Source: Marinilabiliaceae bacterium ANBcel2 (GTDB lineage Bacteria; Bacteroidota; Bacteroidia; Bacteroidales; Marinilabiliaceae). From it: a stretch of 64,000 nucleotides of DNA. A program made the translations under genes and the position numbers. Each line of letters begins with the position of its first letter. The stretch's first letter is position 1. The stretch is taken from positions 186,001-250,000 of the forward strand of contig JARULA010000001.1 of assembly GCA_029688995.1 (NCBI GenBank). Direction: 5' to 3'. Shown piece after piece: positions 47,408-57,632 of this stretch. The notes beneath the pieces were generated by a model. The model made no database searches. It saw nothing but the letters and a program-made list of their open reading frames with translations, and was not told the DNA's origin.

Positions 47408-49924
47408 TTACTCAATTATTACTTTAATTGCTGCCATATCACTAGCCAAATAGATATTTAAAACATATACTCCTTTATTAAGGTCTGCCACATCAATCTT
47501 TCCGGCTTGAGATACACTCTTAACTTTACGACCCGAAAGATCTATGAACTCAATTTTCTCAATATGTTTCTCTTGCTTATTTAATATAGTGATATAATCA
47601 CTGGCCGGATTTGGAAAAATCTTCACCCCCTGGGGCTGCTTATCTACCTTAGATATTGATACCGGAGTAAGATCTACCTCGGTCACTAATGTATCTACAT
47701 TGCTATTTATTGAATAGCTGGCAGCTTTTGCCAAACTATAAGGATGAGAAGTTTTAACATCGTTTCCCATATCCCAATACATTATACCACCCAAATTATT
47801 ATCCTGAACAAACTCTGCACGATCAATAACCTGATTATATCCGGTAAAATATCGTAAATACCCATTAGCATCAATGGCACTATTATCCCCGGGATGATAA
47901 TCACCGTCGAGCAAACCATTTCTTACCCCTATAGGTGCTGCTCCAAGCTGATTATTAGTTTGAGGATCATATCCACGTGAAGTAGTTGTAGCATAAGACA
48001 TTACAATTTTATCTTTAGAATAACCATGGGAAATAAATCTGTCATAAGCATCAAGATATGTACTCCAGTGAAATACATGATTATTGGGTCCATATATCTG
48101 AAAAGGAAAGTAATCTACATCATCCATATAACCTTGAGGCAGTTGCCACGAAACATAGTGAGGGGTTACAGTTAATATTTTACCCTCAGGCAACTGATCC
48201 TTAACCGCTGCAATAGTTTTTCCGTAATCATCCCAACATTGTGCCGAATAACACCACTCAAAATCCAAATCAATCCCATCAAACTCTTCTGCTATCTCAG
48301 CCATTTGCAAAGCAAAAGTTTCACGAAAAGATGGATCCGATATAGCCTGCTGCCAGCCTTCAAAGCCAAGAATACCCATCCTTATGGTATATCCACGATA
48401 ACCATCATAATGAGCGCGCATTAAATTAACAAAATGTTTATAAGAGTATGAATCATAACCTGGATTCTCTTTATCGTTATAATTCCAATAAGAATCAACT
48501 GTTCTCAAAATATGAGCCTCAACAATTCGGTCCGGACCGGGCATTGGGGTCTCTTCCATAGCAGCTGACATGTGCTGACTACTACGCTGAGAGTTCCATA
48601 TTACTGTTTCATCAAATTTTGCATTGATATTATAACCTACAAATGCATCAACATCTTCAATGCCTGACAATTTATAATCATTATCCTCCTGGTCATTATT
48701 GACTGCAAAAGTAGGTTCGCCGTTAAAAGTAACCTGATAAACCTGATTTTTAGTAGTAGAAAATGCAGTGACACCAAGATGAATCCACGTCCCAGTCTCC
48801 ATTTGATTAATACGACTATAATCAACTCCATTAACACGGACTAACACTCTTTTTTGATCTTCATTTCCAAGTCTAATAGAAAATCCCTCATCATCATTAC
48901 GCTCTTTTCGGAAAATATATGCCCCTTCGTCCCACTCTTCAATATATATCCATGTAGAAAAGGCATATCTTTCAGTAGGATTTAAAACATCAGGACCTAC
49001 ATTCATATATGAACCATCACCATTGAGAGACAAAACTCCCTCTCTTCCGTTAAAGCTATCTAAACGCTCTCCATTAACAATAGTTCCCTCATTATAGGGA
49101 TAAGGCATAGTAACCTCTCCTGAAGGATCCCCTTGCAGATCAAGAATAATTAAATCGTTTGCTAAAAGATACTTATCAGAATCGATCTGGCGATCACTCC
49201 ATCTTGCAAAATTCGTATAGGCAACCGACTTTCGATATACAAAATACTCATTATCATCAACAATTGATCTTGTAACCCCGTCCGAAGAAAATATACCATG
49301 ATAATTGAATTTATAATCAACAATGTTATCACATAACTCCTGATCAAACTTATAATATGCTATAAGGTTATCCCAGTTAGGATGATGTTTATTTACAGTA
49401 TTTCTCCATAAATGAAAAAAAGTATCTTCAATGGCAACCGACCAAATTCTAAGTTCATCAATTCTACCTGCAAAACCTTCTCCTCCAACATAAAAACTAC
49501 TAAAAGAGTCGGGAATATAAAAATCTATAATTTCTGTTTGCTTTAACTCATTGTTAACATATAGTTCAACCTCATATCCATTATATAATATTGTAATATG
49601 GCTCCATTTATCAACACCTATTTTAGAAGAGTATAATTCTATTACATTATTACCCGAGACAAACTTTATGGTATTAGCACTACTTAACCTGGCAGAAAAT
49701 TCTTCATCACCTTCTCCTCTTTTATATATAGCCGACTGCGAATTCCATTCAGAAGGATTAACCCAAAACTGCAAAGTAAATTCTTGCAACTGATTCAATT
49801 CATTAATCACTCTTAAATCGACCTCTCCTTCAGGCTCAAGCTCCAAAGAGTAGTTTTCTACCTGAGAATAAGCATTAAAAGAAATTAATAAAAATATTAA
49901 AAGGGGAAAACACTTGTATAGCAT
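47408..49924 (-). CDS. T9SS-exported GH18 with two LamG-like domains (possible ENGase)
   Basis: An 838-residue protein with a signal peptide (MLYKCFPLLIFLLISFNAYSQ). Two concanavalin-like LamG domains lie at about 25-195 and 295-445, with FTLQFWVNPSEW, FYVGGEGFAGRIDELRIW, and FSTWIYIEEW. The GH18 barrel spans about 465-745; DGIDLDFEW matches the DGxDxDxE motif, with Glu556 as acid. The last 70 residues (VKIFPNPASDYITI onwards) are a type A T9SS sorting domain. GH18 includes chitinases and endo-beta-N-acetylglucosaminidases; in this locus an N-glycan endoglycosidase is likely. It leads the operon of SusC3-SusD3 and two sulfatases. The PNGase F-like protein would be a second release route. Confidence 0.9.
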   Translation of the reverse strand: MLYKCFPLLIFLLISFNAYSQVENYSLELEPEGEVDLRVINELNQLQEFTLQFWVNPSEWNSQSAIYKRGEGDEEFSARLSSANTIKFVSGNNVIELYSSKIGVDKWSHITILYNGYEVELYVNNELKQTEIIDFYIPDSFSSFYVGGEGFAGRIDELRIWSVAIEDTFFHLWRNTVNKHHPNWDNLIAYYKFDQELCDNIVDYKFNYHGIFSSDGVTRSIVDDNEYFVYRKSVAYTNFARWSDRQIDSDKYLLANDLIILDLQGDPSGEVTMPYPYNEGTIVNGERLDSFNGREGVLSLNGDGSYMNVGPDVLNPTERYAFSTWIYIEEWDEGAYIFRKERNDDEGFSIRLGNEDQKRVLVRVNGVDYSRINQMETGTWIHLGVTAFSTTKNQVYQVTFNGEPTFAVNNDQEDNDYKLSGIEDVDAFVGYNINAKFDETVIWNSQRSSQHMSAAMEETPMPGPDRIVEAHILRTVDSYWNYNDKENPGYDSYSYKHFVNLMRAHYDGYRGYTIRMGILGFEGWQQAISDPSFRETFALQMAEIAEEFDGIDLDFEWCYSAQCWDDYGKTIAAVKDQLPEGKILTVTPHYVSWQLPQGYMDDVDYFPFQIYGPNNHVFHWSTYLDAYDRFISHGYSKDKIVMSYATTTSRGYDPQTNNQLGAAPIGVRNGLLDGDYHPGDNSAIDANGYLRYFTGYNQVIDRAEFVQDNNLGGIMYWDMGNDVKTSHPYSLAKAASYSINSNVDTLVTEVDLTPVSISKVDKQPQGVKIFPNPASDYITILNKQEKHIEKIEFIDLSGRKVKSVSQAGKIDVADLNKGVYVLNIYLASDMAAIKVIIE

Positions 49925-49953
49925 AATTTAATTGTATTAAAATAATTAATAGA

Positions 49954-49995
49954 TTATTCCGACTTCATCTTACAGATTTGATAAAGCCGGAATAA
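49954..49995 (-). terminator. Hairpin between T9SS protein and GH18
   Basis: An 8-bp perfect outer stem (49954-49961 and 49988-49995), with two further 3-bp inner stems separated by mismatches, sits 12 bp past the T9SS gene stop. The following sequence is T-rich but not a clean run, so it may be a terminator or an attenuator. Confidence 0.55.
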
Positions 49996-50007
49996 TAAAA
50001 ATTTAGA

Positions 50008-51117
50008 CTATTGTATCGAAACCTTCACAGCTTCCTGATCTACCCTAACAATGTAGAAACCTCTATTTAAAGGAATAGTCAAAGAACCGGAAACTGTTTT
50101 AACAGCATCTATTTTTTGACCGGTAATTGAATATATTTCAATAAGCTGACCTGCACTCAGATTATTTAAATGCAAATTGCCCTCTGTGGTATAATAATCT
50201 AAAGTAGAAACTGCTCCGGGTATGCTTACATTTGTAGGATCTCCTGCAGATAACTGAATCTCCTCCATTTCAACAGGCTCTCCCTCAGGATTAGCAATAA
50301 ATGAAATCTCTTTAATCATAAGCGCTGTAGTGGTAAAATCAGATTCTCCAAAGCGTAAAACATATCGCAATGGCACACCCGACTCTTCATTTGCAACAAA
50401 ATCATATTCACATACAATCCACTTATCAGGGTTATACTCAAAAACCTCAGTCTCTGTAATAGGATCAAACTCTACACTGGCAAAATCACCACTCCGGAAC
50501 TCACGAGTTGGAGCATCAGACCCATCAACCTGCTTGTGCATTCCAGTATAGGTATAACCCAAAATATCAAAAAGCTTATTTGATGTCTCTATCTCATTTT
50601 GATGAATATGAAAAACAACTCTCATTCTAACAGTTGCATGCTTTTCTGCATCTTCCTCATCAACACCTTGATCAATGACTCCGGCAATACTTGGGGTGTT
50701 GTCCGGATCGGTATAAAAAGAGAGATTAAACCAACCTGGCCAAAAACCTTCATCACCGGGCTCCCCATACTCAAAACTATTATTAGGCCCTTTCATCATC
50801 AAAACCTTACCAACCTCTCCCCCAAGATCAACAATTTGAAAATAAGTTTGAAGAATTGATCCCATATTACTACTAAGATCAGTAGAAGTTTCAAAAGCAC
50901 CTCCACCAACTGCAACAAATCTATCATTCCAATAATCAGTAACAAACTCCCATGAATTAGGAGGATTAGCAGTAGCGAATTCAGCATCTAAAGTAAATTC
51001 ACCAACCTCCATTTGACTAAAATCATACCCCGAAGGAGTGATGTCCTCTTGTGCATAACTTTTATGAAAAGTAAAAGTTACTCCAATGATTAAAATAACA
51101 GTAAAGATTTTTTTCAT
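50008..51117 (-). CDS. T9SS-exported protein of unknown function
   Basis: A 369-residue protein from the preferred start at 51117, which gives a clean signal peptide (MKKIFTVILIIGVTFTFHKSYAQ). An ATG 54 bp upstream adds a polar stretch and is less likely. The mature part is rich in acidic and aromatic residues (VGGGAFETSTDLSS, GFWPGWFNLSFY, HATVRMRVVFHIHQ, YVLRFGESDFTTTALMIKEISF) and looks like a beta-sandwich, perhaps carbohydrate-binding. The last 70 residues (TEGNLHLNNLSAGQLIEIYS onwards, GFYIVRV) resemble a T9SS sorting tail. It lies between the HTCS and the GH18 operon. No family is recognised. Confidence 0.8.
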   Translation of the reverse strand: MKKIFTVILIIGVTFTFHKSYAQEDITPSGYDFSQMEVGEFTLDAEFATANPPNSWEFVTDYWNDRFVAVGGGAFETSTDLSSNMGSILQTYFQIVDLGGEVGKVLMMKGPNNSFEYGEPGDEGFWPGWFNLSFYTDPDNTPSIAGVIDQGVDEEDAEKHATVRMRVVFHIHQNEIETSNKLFDILGYTYTGMHKQVDGSDAPTREFRSGDFASVEFDPITETEVFEYNPDKWIVCEYDFVANEESGVPLRYVLRFGESDFTTTALMIKEISFIANPEGEPVEMEEIQLSAGDPTNVSIPGAVSTLDYYTTEGNLHLNNLSAGQLIEIYSITGQKIDAVKTVSGSLTIPLNRGFYIVRVDQEAVKVSIQ

Positions 51118-51118
51118 A

Positions 51119-51197
51119 GCTGTACTTTTTAAATTAAATGAATAAATCAACTTATTAAAAACATTGTTCATAATGCTTTCACAAGTAAAAGTACAGC
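51119..51197 (-). promoter_or_regulatory. 11-bp inverted repeat in the leader of the T9SS protein
   Basis: Perfect 11-bp arms (51119-51129 and 51187-51197, GCTGTACTTTT type) enclose a 57-bp loop. In the minus-strand transcript the second arm ends one base before the preferred ATG at 51117. A hairpin of this kind could hide the ribosome site, or the arms could be two halves of a protein site. Confidence 0.4.
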
Positions 51198-51334
51198 ATA
51201 AAACAATTTTAAGTTATCAAAAAAGTATTTATAATTTTTATACTTGTCTTAACAGTAATCAAATGTTAAAATACTGTTTAACAAATAGATTAAGATAAGA
51301 CAGAATTAAAAAAAACAGACAATATTTAAAACTG

Positions 51335-54300
51335 TTAGCTATTAATTTGGCGATACTTAACAGGAGTTACTCCTTGTTGCTGCTTAAACATGGTGCTGAA
51401 ATAGCTCTGACTGGTAAAACCTAATTGATGAGAAATTTCAGAAACCGGCATATCGGTTTCTTTAAGTAAATTAAGAGCATAGCTAATACGGTAACGATTA
51501 ATATAAGAATTTACGCCGGTATCCAGTAGTGATTTAAATTTAGAATAGAGAGTTGCACGACTCATTGCCATGTTACTTGCTATGTAATCAACAGAAAGAT
51601 CAGGATTACCTATATGCTCTTCAATAAAAGCGTTAACCCTTGTCAAAAACTGCTCGTCTGCATTACTAAAAGTGATCTTTTTAGAAACAGACTCATCAAT
51701 ACTACCAGCATAATGCTCCTTTATCTGTTTTCGAAAAGAGATAGTATTATAAATAATTGATAATAAAAGATCAATACTAACAGGTTTAACAAGATAGTTA
51801 TCAGCACCCATTTTATAACCCTTAACCGAATCGGCCTCACTACTGCGAGCAGTAAGCAAAATTAAAGGGATATGACTAATTTTAATATCACTTTTTAATT
51901 TCCGGCATAACTCCCATCCATCCATTATAGGCATCATAACATCACTTACAACTATATCGGGATTGTTTTCACGGATAATATCTAAAGCCCGGTTACCATC
52001 AGAGGCAGTATAAACTTTTTTAAAATACTCGGAAAGAGACTCCTTCATAAACTTTAGCAGTGCTAAATCATCTTCAACAACCAAAATATTGTATTCTTTA
52101 AAAACATTCTCATCATAACTTAAAGATGAAGATAATTTATAGTCATAATCGTCTATATCATTGCGATCATAAATATTTACACTCTCACCTCCTTTTATAC
52201 TTTGAGTCAAAGGCAACTCGATGCGAAATTCTGCACCTCCAGAAGATTTATTTAACGCTTTTACAGTTCCTTTATGAAGTTCAATTAACATTTTAGAATA
52301 AGCTAAACCAATACCTGCTCCACCACTTAAAATATCACCGGTATAAAAGCGATCAAAAATTTTTTCTAACATACCTTCAGGTATTCCGGGCCCTTGATCA
52401 ATAACCGATATTATAATTCGGTTAATCTCCAAAACACGTGTAGAGACAATAACCTCAGACCCATTAGGAGAAAATTTAAGTGCATTATTTAAAATATTGT
52501 AAAACACCTTTTTACACTTATCCCTATCTATATCAACTTCAACAGAATCGCCAGGATAAAAACTGATAGTAACACCACGTGCATCAAATTCAGACTTAAA
52601 GTCAGTAATAATCTGTTTTAACCACAAATTAAAATCAGTTTTGACAGGATTAATAGAAGACTCCTCTTTTTCAAAAGCGCGAATATCAAGAATTTGGTCT
52701 ATAAGATTCTTAATATAACTCAAATTCCTGTTCATCAACTCAAAGACCGAAAGTTGAGCTTGAGTAATAGCACCATACTTACCACGTAAAATCCTTTCTA
52801 GAGGTCCGGAGATTAAACTCAAAGGAGTTCTAAGTTCATGAGAAATATTAATTAAAAATTTAATTTTTTGCTCTTTAACAACATTGTCATGGTTTGCCAT
52901 CTCAATCTGCATCTTATCATGAGCTCTACGATATGCAAAATATCTAAACAAAAATAGCAGCATCAAAATAAATAGAACAGAGATAGTTAAAAACCACCAT
53001 GAAAACCACCATGGTGGGAGCACCCTAATCTGTAACAAACTAAAAGGCTCCGACCAGCCGCCATGAGATGATTGCACCTGAACTTTTAAATGATAAACTC
53101 CATGTGACAAATTAGGCATATCAATATCCATCGTCGCTGTTTCAATATAATCTCTATTAACACCCTCAACCTTGTAACGAATATATTTAGTATTAAAAAA
53201 ATTCTCATCCGTAACAAAAAGTCTCACACTAAAAGAGTTATAGTCGAATGGGAGCTCAACTTCACCGGTAGACTTAAAAATATTGAATTTATCAGAATCA
53301 ATTAAAGTCCCATCCTCACGTAGCTCAATAATTTGAGGAGTAGAAGTATAATCACCTATATCATAAGTTTTATCATCTTCAATATGAAGCAATCCTGTTA
53401 CTCCACCTTTAAAAAGTTCCCCGGTTGATGTACGCAAAACTGCCTTAGGTAAATACTCGTTCGACATCACACCATCAGAAGAGCCATAAATTCGAAAAGA
53501 TTTCAGCTCTTTATAATAGCATAAAAGCTTGCCTGCAGAACCAAACCAAATCCTATTATCATCACCGGCAATAAGGCTATTAACACTTCTAAAGAGTCCT
53601 GACTCAACTCTATCAACGCTTTTATTGACTGAATCAAATGTATAAAGACCTTTAGAGGTACCAATCCAAATAAGTCCATCCTTATCAACAGTTGCACTTA
53701 AAAGATCCCCAAAAACTTCCGACTCAATATCTATTAAAAAGTTTACCGCTTCATTTTTATAATCAAACTCATATATTCCCAAAGCACCATACAAAATATA
53801 ACTGCCACCATACTCTCCTGCAACCATAAGTTCTCCTTCAGTATCCCGCAGATTAGAGTCTGCTATTTTACTTATAATGCGCTGTTCAGGATCATACCTG
53901 TATATCTTATCTTCAAAAATATAGATACTCCCACTATTATACCTTAAACTAACACCGATATGCTGTTGACCCGGTATATAATCAGAATAATCAAAGAGAG
54001 AGAGAGAGGATATAAATCCGCTCTTTTTATCAAAAATTTTTAACCCCTTACCATAACAATTAATAAGCAAGTGACCTTCGTCAAGCTTTGTAATAGCATT
54101 AACTTTTAAATCATAACTATCACCAAAGTGTGTAAAATCACGATTTTCATAATTAAACAGATTTACTCCTCCTCCGTCGGTACCAATCCACAAACCATCA
54201 TCATCTTCATACAATGACAGCACAGTAGGGTTAGATAATCCAAAAGAAGCATATAAGGGGGCATGAGTATAAGAACTCATTCCTACCTGTCTTATTCCAA

Positions 54301-55306
54301 AAACACCACCTCTTAAAGTACCTGCCCATACAGCAGAATAGTTATCAATATAAATATGTGTAATAGAATTAACAGGAATAGAGGTGCGATCCTCAGGAAC
54401 ATTTTTTATAAAGGAGAACTCTTCGGTTTCAACATCAATTATATTAATTCCACCACCATCTGTGCCGGCCCAAATAAAATTGTCCACCTCATCAATAGTC
54501 AAAATTATATCATTACTTAATACAGAATTCTTACTATTATAAGAAGCAATCTCTTCTCCATTCCAGTTAAATACTTTTATACCTTCATTATAAATACCTG
54601 TCCAAATACGTCTAAATTGGTCAACATGAATATCTGTAATAAGATCTTCTGATAAAAAATCAGATTTTGAAAGCTCTCCCGAGTTAATATCCAAAACAAA
54701 AAGTCCTCTCCACCTGTTAGCAAGCAAAACAGAACTATTTTTCCACTTAACCATCGAATAATTTAGTGGAATAGAAGCATAGTGATCATCAGTTTTAAAA
54801 GGAATAATAGAAAAATCCTTGACTTGTGTATTATAAAGAGCTACATGATCAGAAGAACCAAAATAAAGAGTATTTCCCATCTGCATAAAGTTGCTATAAA
54901 CAGCATTTTTATAATTTTCAGATGTGGTTACACTCTCAAAAGAATCACTATAAGGTATATATTTCGCCAATCCTTGATCAGTCCCAACCCATATATTACC
55001 AATATAATCCTCTTCAACAAAAAAGATATAATTGCCCGGCAAACTACCTTTGCGGCTATCATCATCATAAAAATAGTTACGCATATAAGTACCATCATAC
55101 CTATTCAATCCATATTTTGTACCTATCCACAACAAACCTCTTTCATCTCTCAACACATCAGTTACTGCCGACTGGGACAACCCCTTATCGATAGATATCT
55201 GCTCAAAATAGTATGGATTGCCCCCCTCTGCATTTGAAAATAATAGTATAACAAAAACAGAAATTAAGATTCGAAACCAATGTTTTTTAGACAAGAACTT
55301 TTTCAC
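51335..55306 (-). CDS. Hybrid two-component system sensor-regulator (HTCS)
   Basis: A 1323-residue inner-membrane protein. A signal anchor (about 10-25) is followed by a periplasmic two-propeller sensor (about 30-650, repeats such as GLLWIGTKYGLNRYD and GLWIGTDGGGVNLF) and a Y_Y_Y domain (about 690-765). The membrane segment is at about 766-790. Next come HisKA with ISHELRTP (His823), HATPase (N box near 940, DQGPGIP near 970, GAGIGLAYSK), a receiver with phospho-acceptor Asp1122 in VSDVMMP, and an AraC-type DNA-binding domain (about 1218-1320). HTCS proteins bind oligosaccharides in the periplasm and activate nearby operons. It is intact and is the only HTCS in view, so it is the likely activator for the flanking glycan genes. 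Confidence 0.97.
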   Translation of the reverse strand: MKKFLSKKHWFRILISVFVILLFSNAEGGNPYYFEQISIDKGLSQSAVTDVLRDERGLLWIGTKYGLNRYDGTYMRNYFYDDDSRKGSLPGNYIFFVEEDYIGNIWVGTDQGLAKYIPYSDSFESVTTSENYKNAVYSNFMQMGNTLYFGSSDHVALYNTQVKDFSIIPFKTDDHYASIPLNYSMVKWKNSSVLLANRWRGLFVLDINSGELSKSDFLSEDLITDIHVDQFRRIWTGIYNEGIKVFNWNGEEIASYNSKNSVLSNDIILTIDEVDNFIWAGTDGGGINIIDVETEEFSFIKNVPEDRTSIPVNSITHIYIDNYSAVWAGTLRGGVFGIRQVGMSSYTHAPLYASFGLSNPTVLSLYEDDDGLWIGTDGGGVNLFNYENRDFTHFGDSYDLKVNAITKLDEGHLLINCYGKGLKIFDKKSGFISSLSLFDYSDYIPGQQHIGVSLRYNSGSIYIFEDKIYRYDPEQRIISKIADSNLRDTEGELMVAGEYGGSYILYGALGIYEFDYKNEAVNFLIDIESEVFGDLLSATVDKDGLIWIGTSKGLYTFDSVNKSVDRVESGLFRSVNSLIAGDDNRIWFGSAGKLLCYYKELKSFRIYGSSDGVMSNEYLPKAVLRTSTGELFKGGVTGLLHIEDDKTYDIGDYTSTPQIIELREDGTLIDSDKFNIFKSTGEVELPFDYNSFSVRLFVTDENFFNTKYIRYKVEGVNRDYIETATMDIDMPNLSHGVYHLKVQVQSSHGGWSEPFSLLQIRVLPPWWFSWWFLTISVLFILMLLFLFRYFAYRRAHDKMQIEMANHDNVVKEQKIKFLINISHELRTPLSLISGPLERILRGKYGAITQAQLSVFELMNRNLSYIKNLIDQILDIRAFEKEESSINPVKTDFNLWLKQIITDFKSEFDARGVTISFYPGDSVEVDIDRDKCKKVFYNILNNALKFSPNGSEVIVSTRVLEINRIIISVIDQGPGIPEGMLEKIFDRFYTGDILSGGAGIGLAYSKMLIELHKGTVKALNKSSGGAEFRIELPLTQSIKGGESVNIYDRNDIDDYDYKLSSSLSYDENVFKEYNILVVEDDLALLKFMKESLSEYFKKVYTASDGNRALDIIRENNPDIVVSDVMMPIMDGWELCRKLKSDIKISHIPLILLTARSSEADSVKGYKMGADNYLVKPVSIDLLLSIIYNTISFRKQIKEHYAGSIDESVSKKITFSNADEQFLTRVNAFIEEHIGNPDLSVDYIASNMAMSRATLYSKFKSLLDTGVNSYINRYRISYALNLLKETDMPVSEISHQLGFTSQSYFSTMFKQQQGVTPVKYRQINS

Positions 55307-55343
55307 AAGAATTAGAAAATTTTAAATTTATTATTACAAATTT

Positions 55344-55374
55344 AAAAAAACCCGGCGAAACAATATTCACCGGG
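55344..55374 (-). terminator. Rho-independent terminator after GH29b
   Basis: A 7-bp GC-rich stem (55351-55357 and 55368-55374, CCCGG core, one G-T pair) is followed on the minus strand by seven Ts (55350-55344). It separates the GH84-GH109-GH29 operon from the HTCS, leaving only 37 bp before the HTCS start, so the HTCS promoter must overlap or lie upstream of it. Confidence 0.9.
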
Positions 55375-55402
55375 TAATTTAACTTAATTTATAAAGATAT
55401 AT

Positions 55403-57613
55403 TTAATCTACAAAAACATCCAACTCAAGAATACCAACAACTGATGCCCCACCTGGGGGTACAAGATCTGTTAATCTTATATAACGAGCTTTATACGCAC
55501 TATCAAAAAGAAGATCACGGCGACTGGGATCATTACGGATATTTCCAAAATCACCACTATACACTTGCATCCACTTCTCTCCATCCCTACTAACTTCAAC
55601 AGTATAAGATTCTATATATGCTTCAGGAGCATTAGGAGTATAAGCCAATCCGGAAACAGATAAATTCTCCTTCATATCTATAGTAATACTATTTGATGAA
55701 GCTCCCTTATTTGAGGTCCAGCCCACCTGATAGTCACCATTTACAGCTTTTGAAGCTTCAACAGACTCACCTGCACCATCAACAGCACTCCAATTATCTT
55801 TAATTACACCAATTCTATACTCCGAGACCGGACCTTTACGATCGCCCGAAATAGATCTGGCTTTAAGATAACCACCATCAGGAAGTAATAGAGGTTCTTT
55901 ATAAAGAGAAGAGTTGGCATCAGGTTCAGAACCATCTAAGGTATAATATACAGTTTGTGACAGATCTACTGCACCATGATTTCTCCATGAAAAATTGGTA
56001 CCAACACCCAGGGTTATCTCTCCATCATCACCAAATCCAATAACAACAGGCTTAGGCGGCTCATCATAATAGTGAGCAGAAATATGAGAAATTGCAGGTG
56101 CAATCCTTGACTTATTTATAATTAACCTTAACCTCTCAGTTTTTACTTCAGGAAAACGCAAAATTCGCTTATAACCAACAGTTTTACCCTCAGCAACAAC
56201 CTCCCATTCACCATTAATATAAGCTTCAAGATGATGCTCCTCTATACGTTCACCACGATGAGCAATAGCCTCCTGAATCATAAATCTATTAACAGCTTTA
56301 GGCTCTGAAAGAGTTACCTCAATTTGGCTTTGAGTTGAAGGAGCCTGCCACCAGGTTTCTGAGTTTCCATCAAGAATCTCCGAAAATTGAGTGCTGCCAT
56401 CATCAAGCAAACTACTGCCATAAACCTCTCTTATACGTCGCCCTGTTTCACGCAGCACGTTAGCATCCCTGTCAGAAAACTTTCCTTCGGTATTGGGCGG
56501 TATATTAAGATGTAGAACACTATTCCCTCCAACAGATCTCTCATAAATATCAAAAACATCATCGGCACTTCGAACCTGTTGTTCATCATCATTTCTCCAA
56601 AACCATCCATGACGAATTGATGTATTTGTCTCAGCAGGATAGTAATGAAAATAACGAGTATCCTCGGTAATATGCTCACGACCGGCAATGTTTTCTCCCA
56701 TCATATCAGGCCAATCATAACCCTCCGGATTATCTTCCAAAGGAATAACGTTATACTCGGCCTCACGAGTTGCACCACCTTCATTGCCACACCAGCGTAC
56801 ATCGGGTCCTTTACCAAAAATAACAGCATCGGGAGCAAGAGTTCTTATAAGATCAAACCATGCATCATAGTTATACTCCTGACCGGTTCCGGGCTTAGGG
56901 TGGGCACCATCGAACCAAACCTCATAAATGGGACCATACTCAGTTAAAAGCTCAAACAGCTGATTTAAAAAATATTCATTATAATCATCAACCTCATAAG
57001 TAAAGGTACGCTCATCCTTAAAAGGTCGTCCATCTACCTGACGCGGAATGGTTCTTTGAGTATATTCACTATCATTCCCATACAATCCATCATCAGCTTC
57101 AATTTGATAGAGATCAGCAGGAGAAAGATAAATACCAAGGCGCAAACCATACTTTTCACATGATTCGGCAAGCTCTCTTAAAACATCACCCTGTCCATCT
57201 TTCCATGGCGAGGCAGAAACCGAATAATCGGTATATCGAGTTTGCCATAAACAGTACCCCTCATGATGTTTAACCACCATAACAACCCTTCTGATTCCTG
57301 CCTCATACATCAATTCACACCATTGATCTGTATCCAAATCGGTTGGTTCAAAAATTGCAGCATCCTCATGGCCGGTGCCCCACTCTCTACCGGTATATGT
57401 ATTGGGACCATAATGAATAAAACCCAAAAATTCATCTTCGAACCATTTCATTTGACGAGGATGCGGAACAACACGACCAGAAAACTCAATTTTTTCCTCT
57501 ATAGTGGCACCTTCGGGTACAGCAGCAGTTTGAACATAATAACTTTCACTGCCTGAACCACAGGCAGTGAAAAGCAAAAGACATATAAAAAGATAAATAT
57601 ATTTAATAATCAT
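55403..57613 (-). CDS. GH29 alpha-L-fucosidase (subfamily B-like) with binding domains
   Basis: A 736-residue lipoprotein (FTAC, Cys18). The GH29 barrel (about 45-400) shows FLGFIHYGPNTYTGREWG, MVVKHHEGYCLW and EVWFDGAHP, with nucleophile Asp235. The sequence is of the GH29-B kind, a group known for alpha-1,3/1,4-fucosidases acting on Lewis-type structures, unlike the GH29 at 1166. Two F5/8 type C domains (about 405-525 and 615-736) flank a chitobiase-type small sheet (YYTLDGSEPDANS). It is the last gene of the GH84-GH109-GH29 operon, 19 bp after GH109. Subfamily assignment is by resemblance. Confidence 0.93.
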   Translation of the reverse strand: MIIKYIYLFICLLLFTACGSGSESYYVQTAAVPEGATIEEKIEFSGRVVPHPRQMKWFEDEFLGFIHYGPNTYTGREWGTGHEDAAIFEPTDLDTDQWCELMYEAGIRRVVMVVKHHEGYCLWQTRYTDYSVSASPWKDGQGDVLRELAESCEKYGLRLGIYLSPADLYQIEADDGLYGNDSEYTQRTIPRQVDGRPFKDERTFTYEVDDYNEYFLNQLFELLTEYGPIYEVWFDGAHPKPGTGQEYNYDAWFDLIRTLAPDAVIFGKGPDVRWCGNEGGATREAEYNVIPLEDNPEGYDWPDMMGENIAGREHITEDTRYFHYYPAETNTSIRHGWFWRNDDEQQVRSADDVFDIYERSVGGNSVLHLNIPPNTEGKFSDRDANVLRETGRRIREVYGSSLLDDGSTQFSEILDGNSETWWQAPSTQSQIEVTLSEPKAVNRFMIQEAIAHRGERIEEHHLEAYINGEWEVVAEGKTVGYKRILRFPEVKTERLRLIINKSRIAPAISHISAHYYDEPPKPVVIGFGDDGEITLGVGTNFSWRNHGAVDLSQTVYYTLDGSEPDANSSLYKEPLLLPDGGYLKARSISGDRKGPVSEYRIGVIKDNWSAVDGAGESVEASKAVNGDYQVGWTSNKGASSNSITIDMKENLSVSGLAYTPNAPEAYIESYTVEVSRDGEKWMQVYSGDFGNIRNDPSRRDLLFDSAYKARYIRLTDLVPPGGASVVGILELDVFVD

Positions 57614-57632
57614 ACTAAATAATAACTAATTA

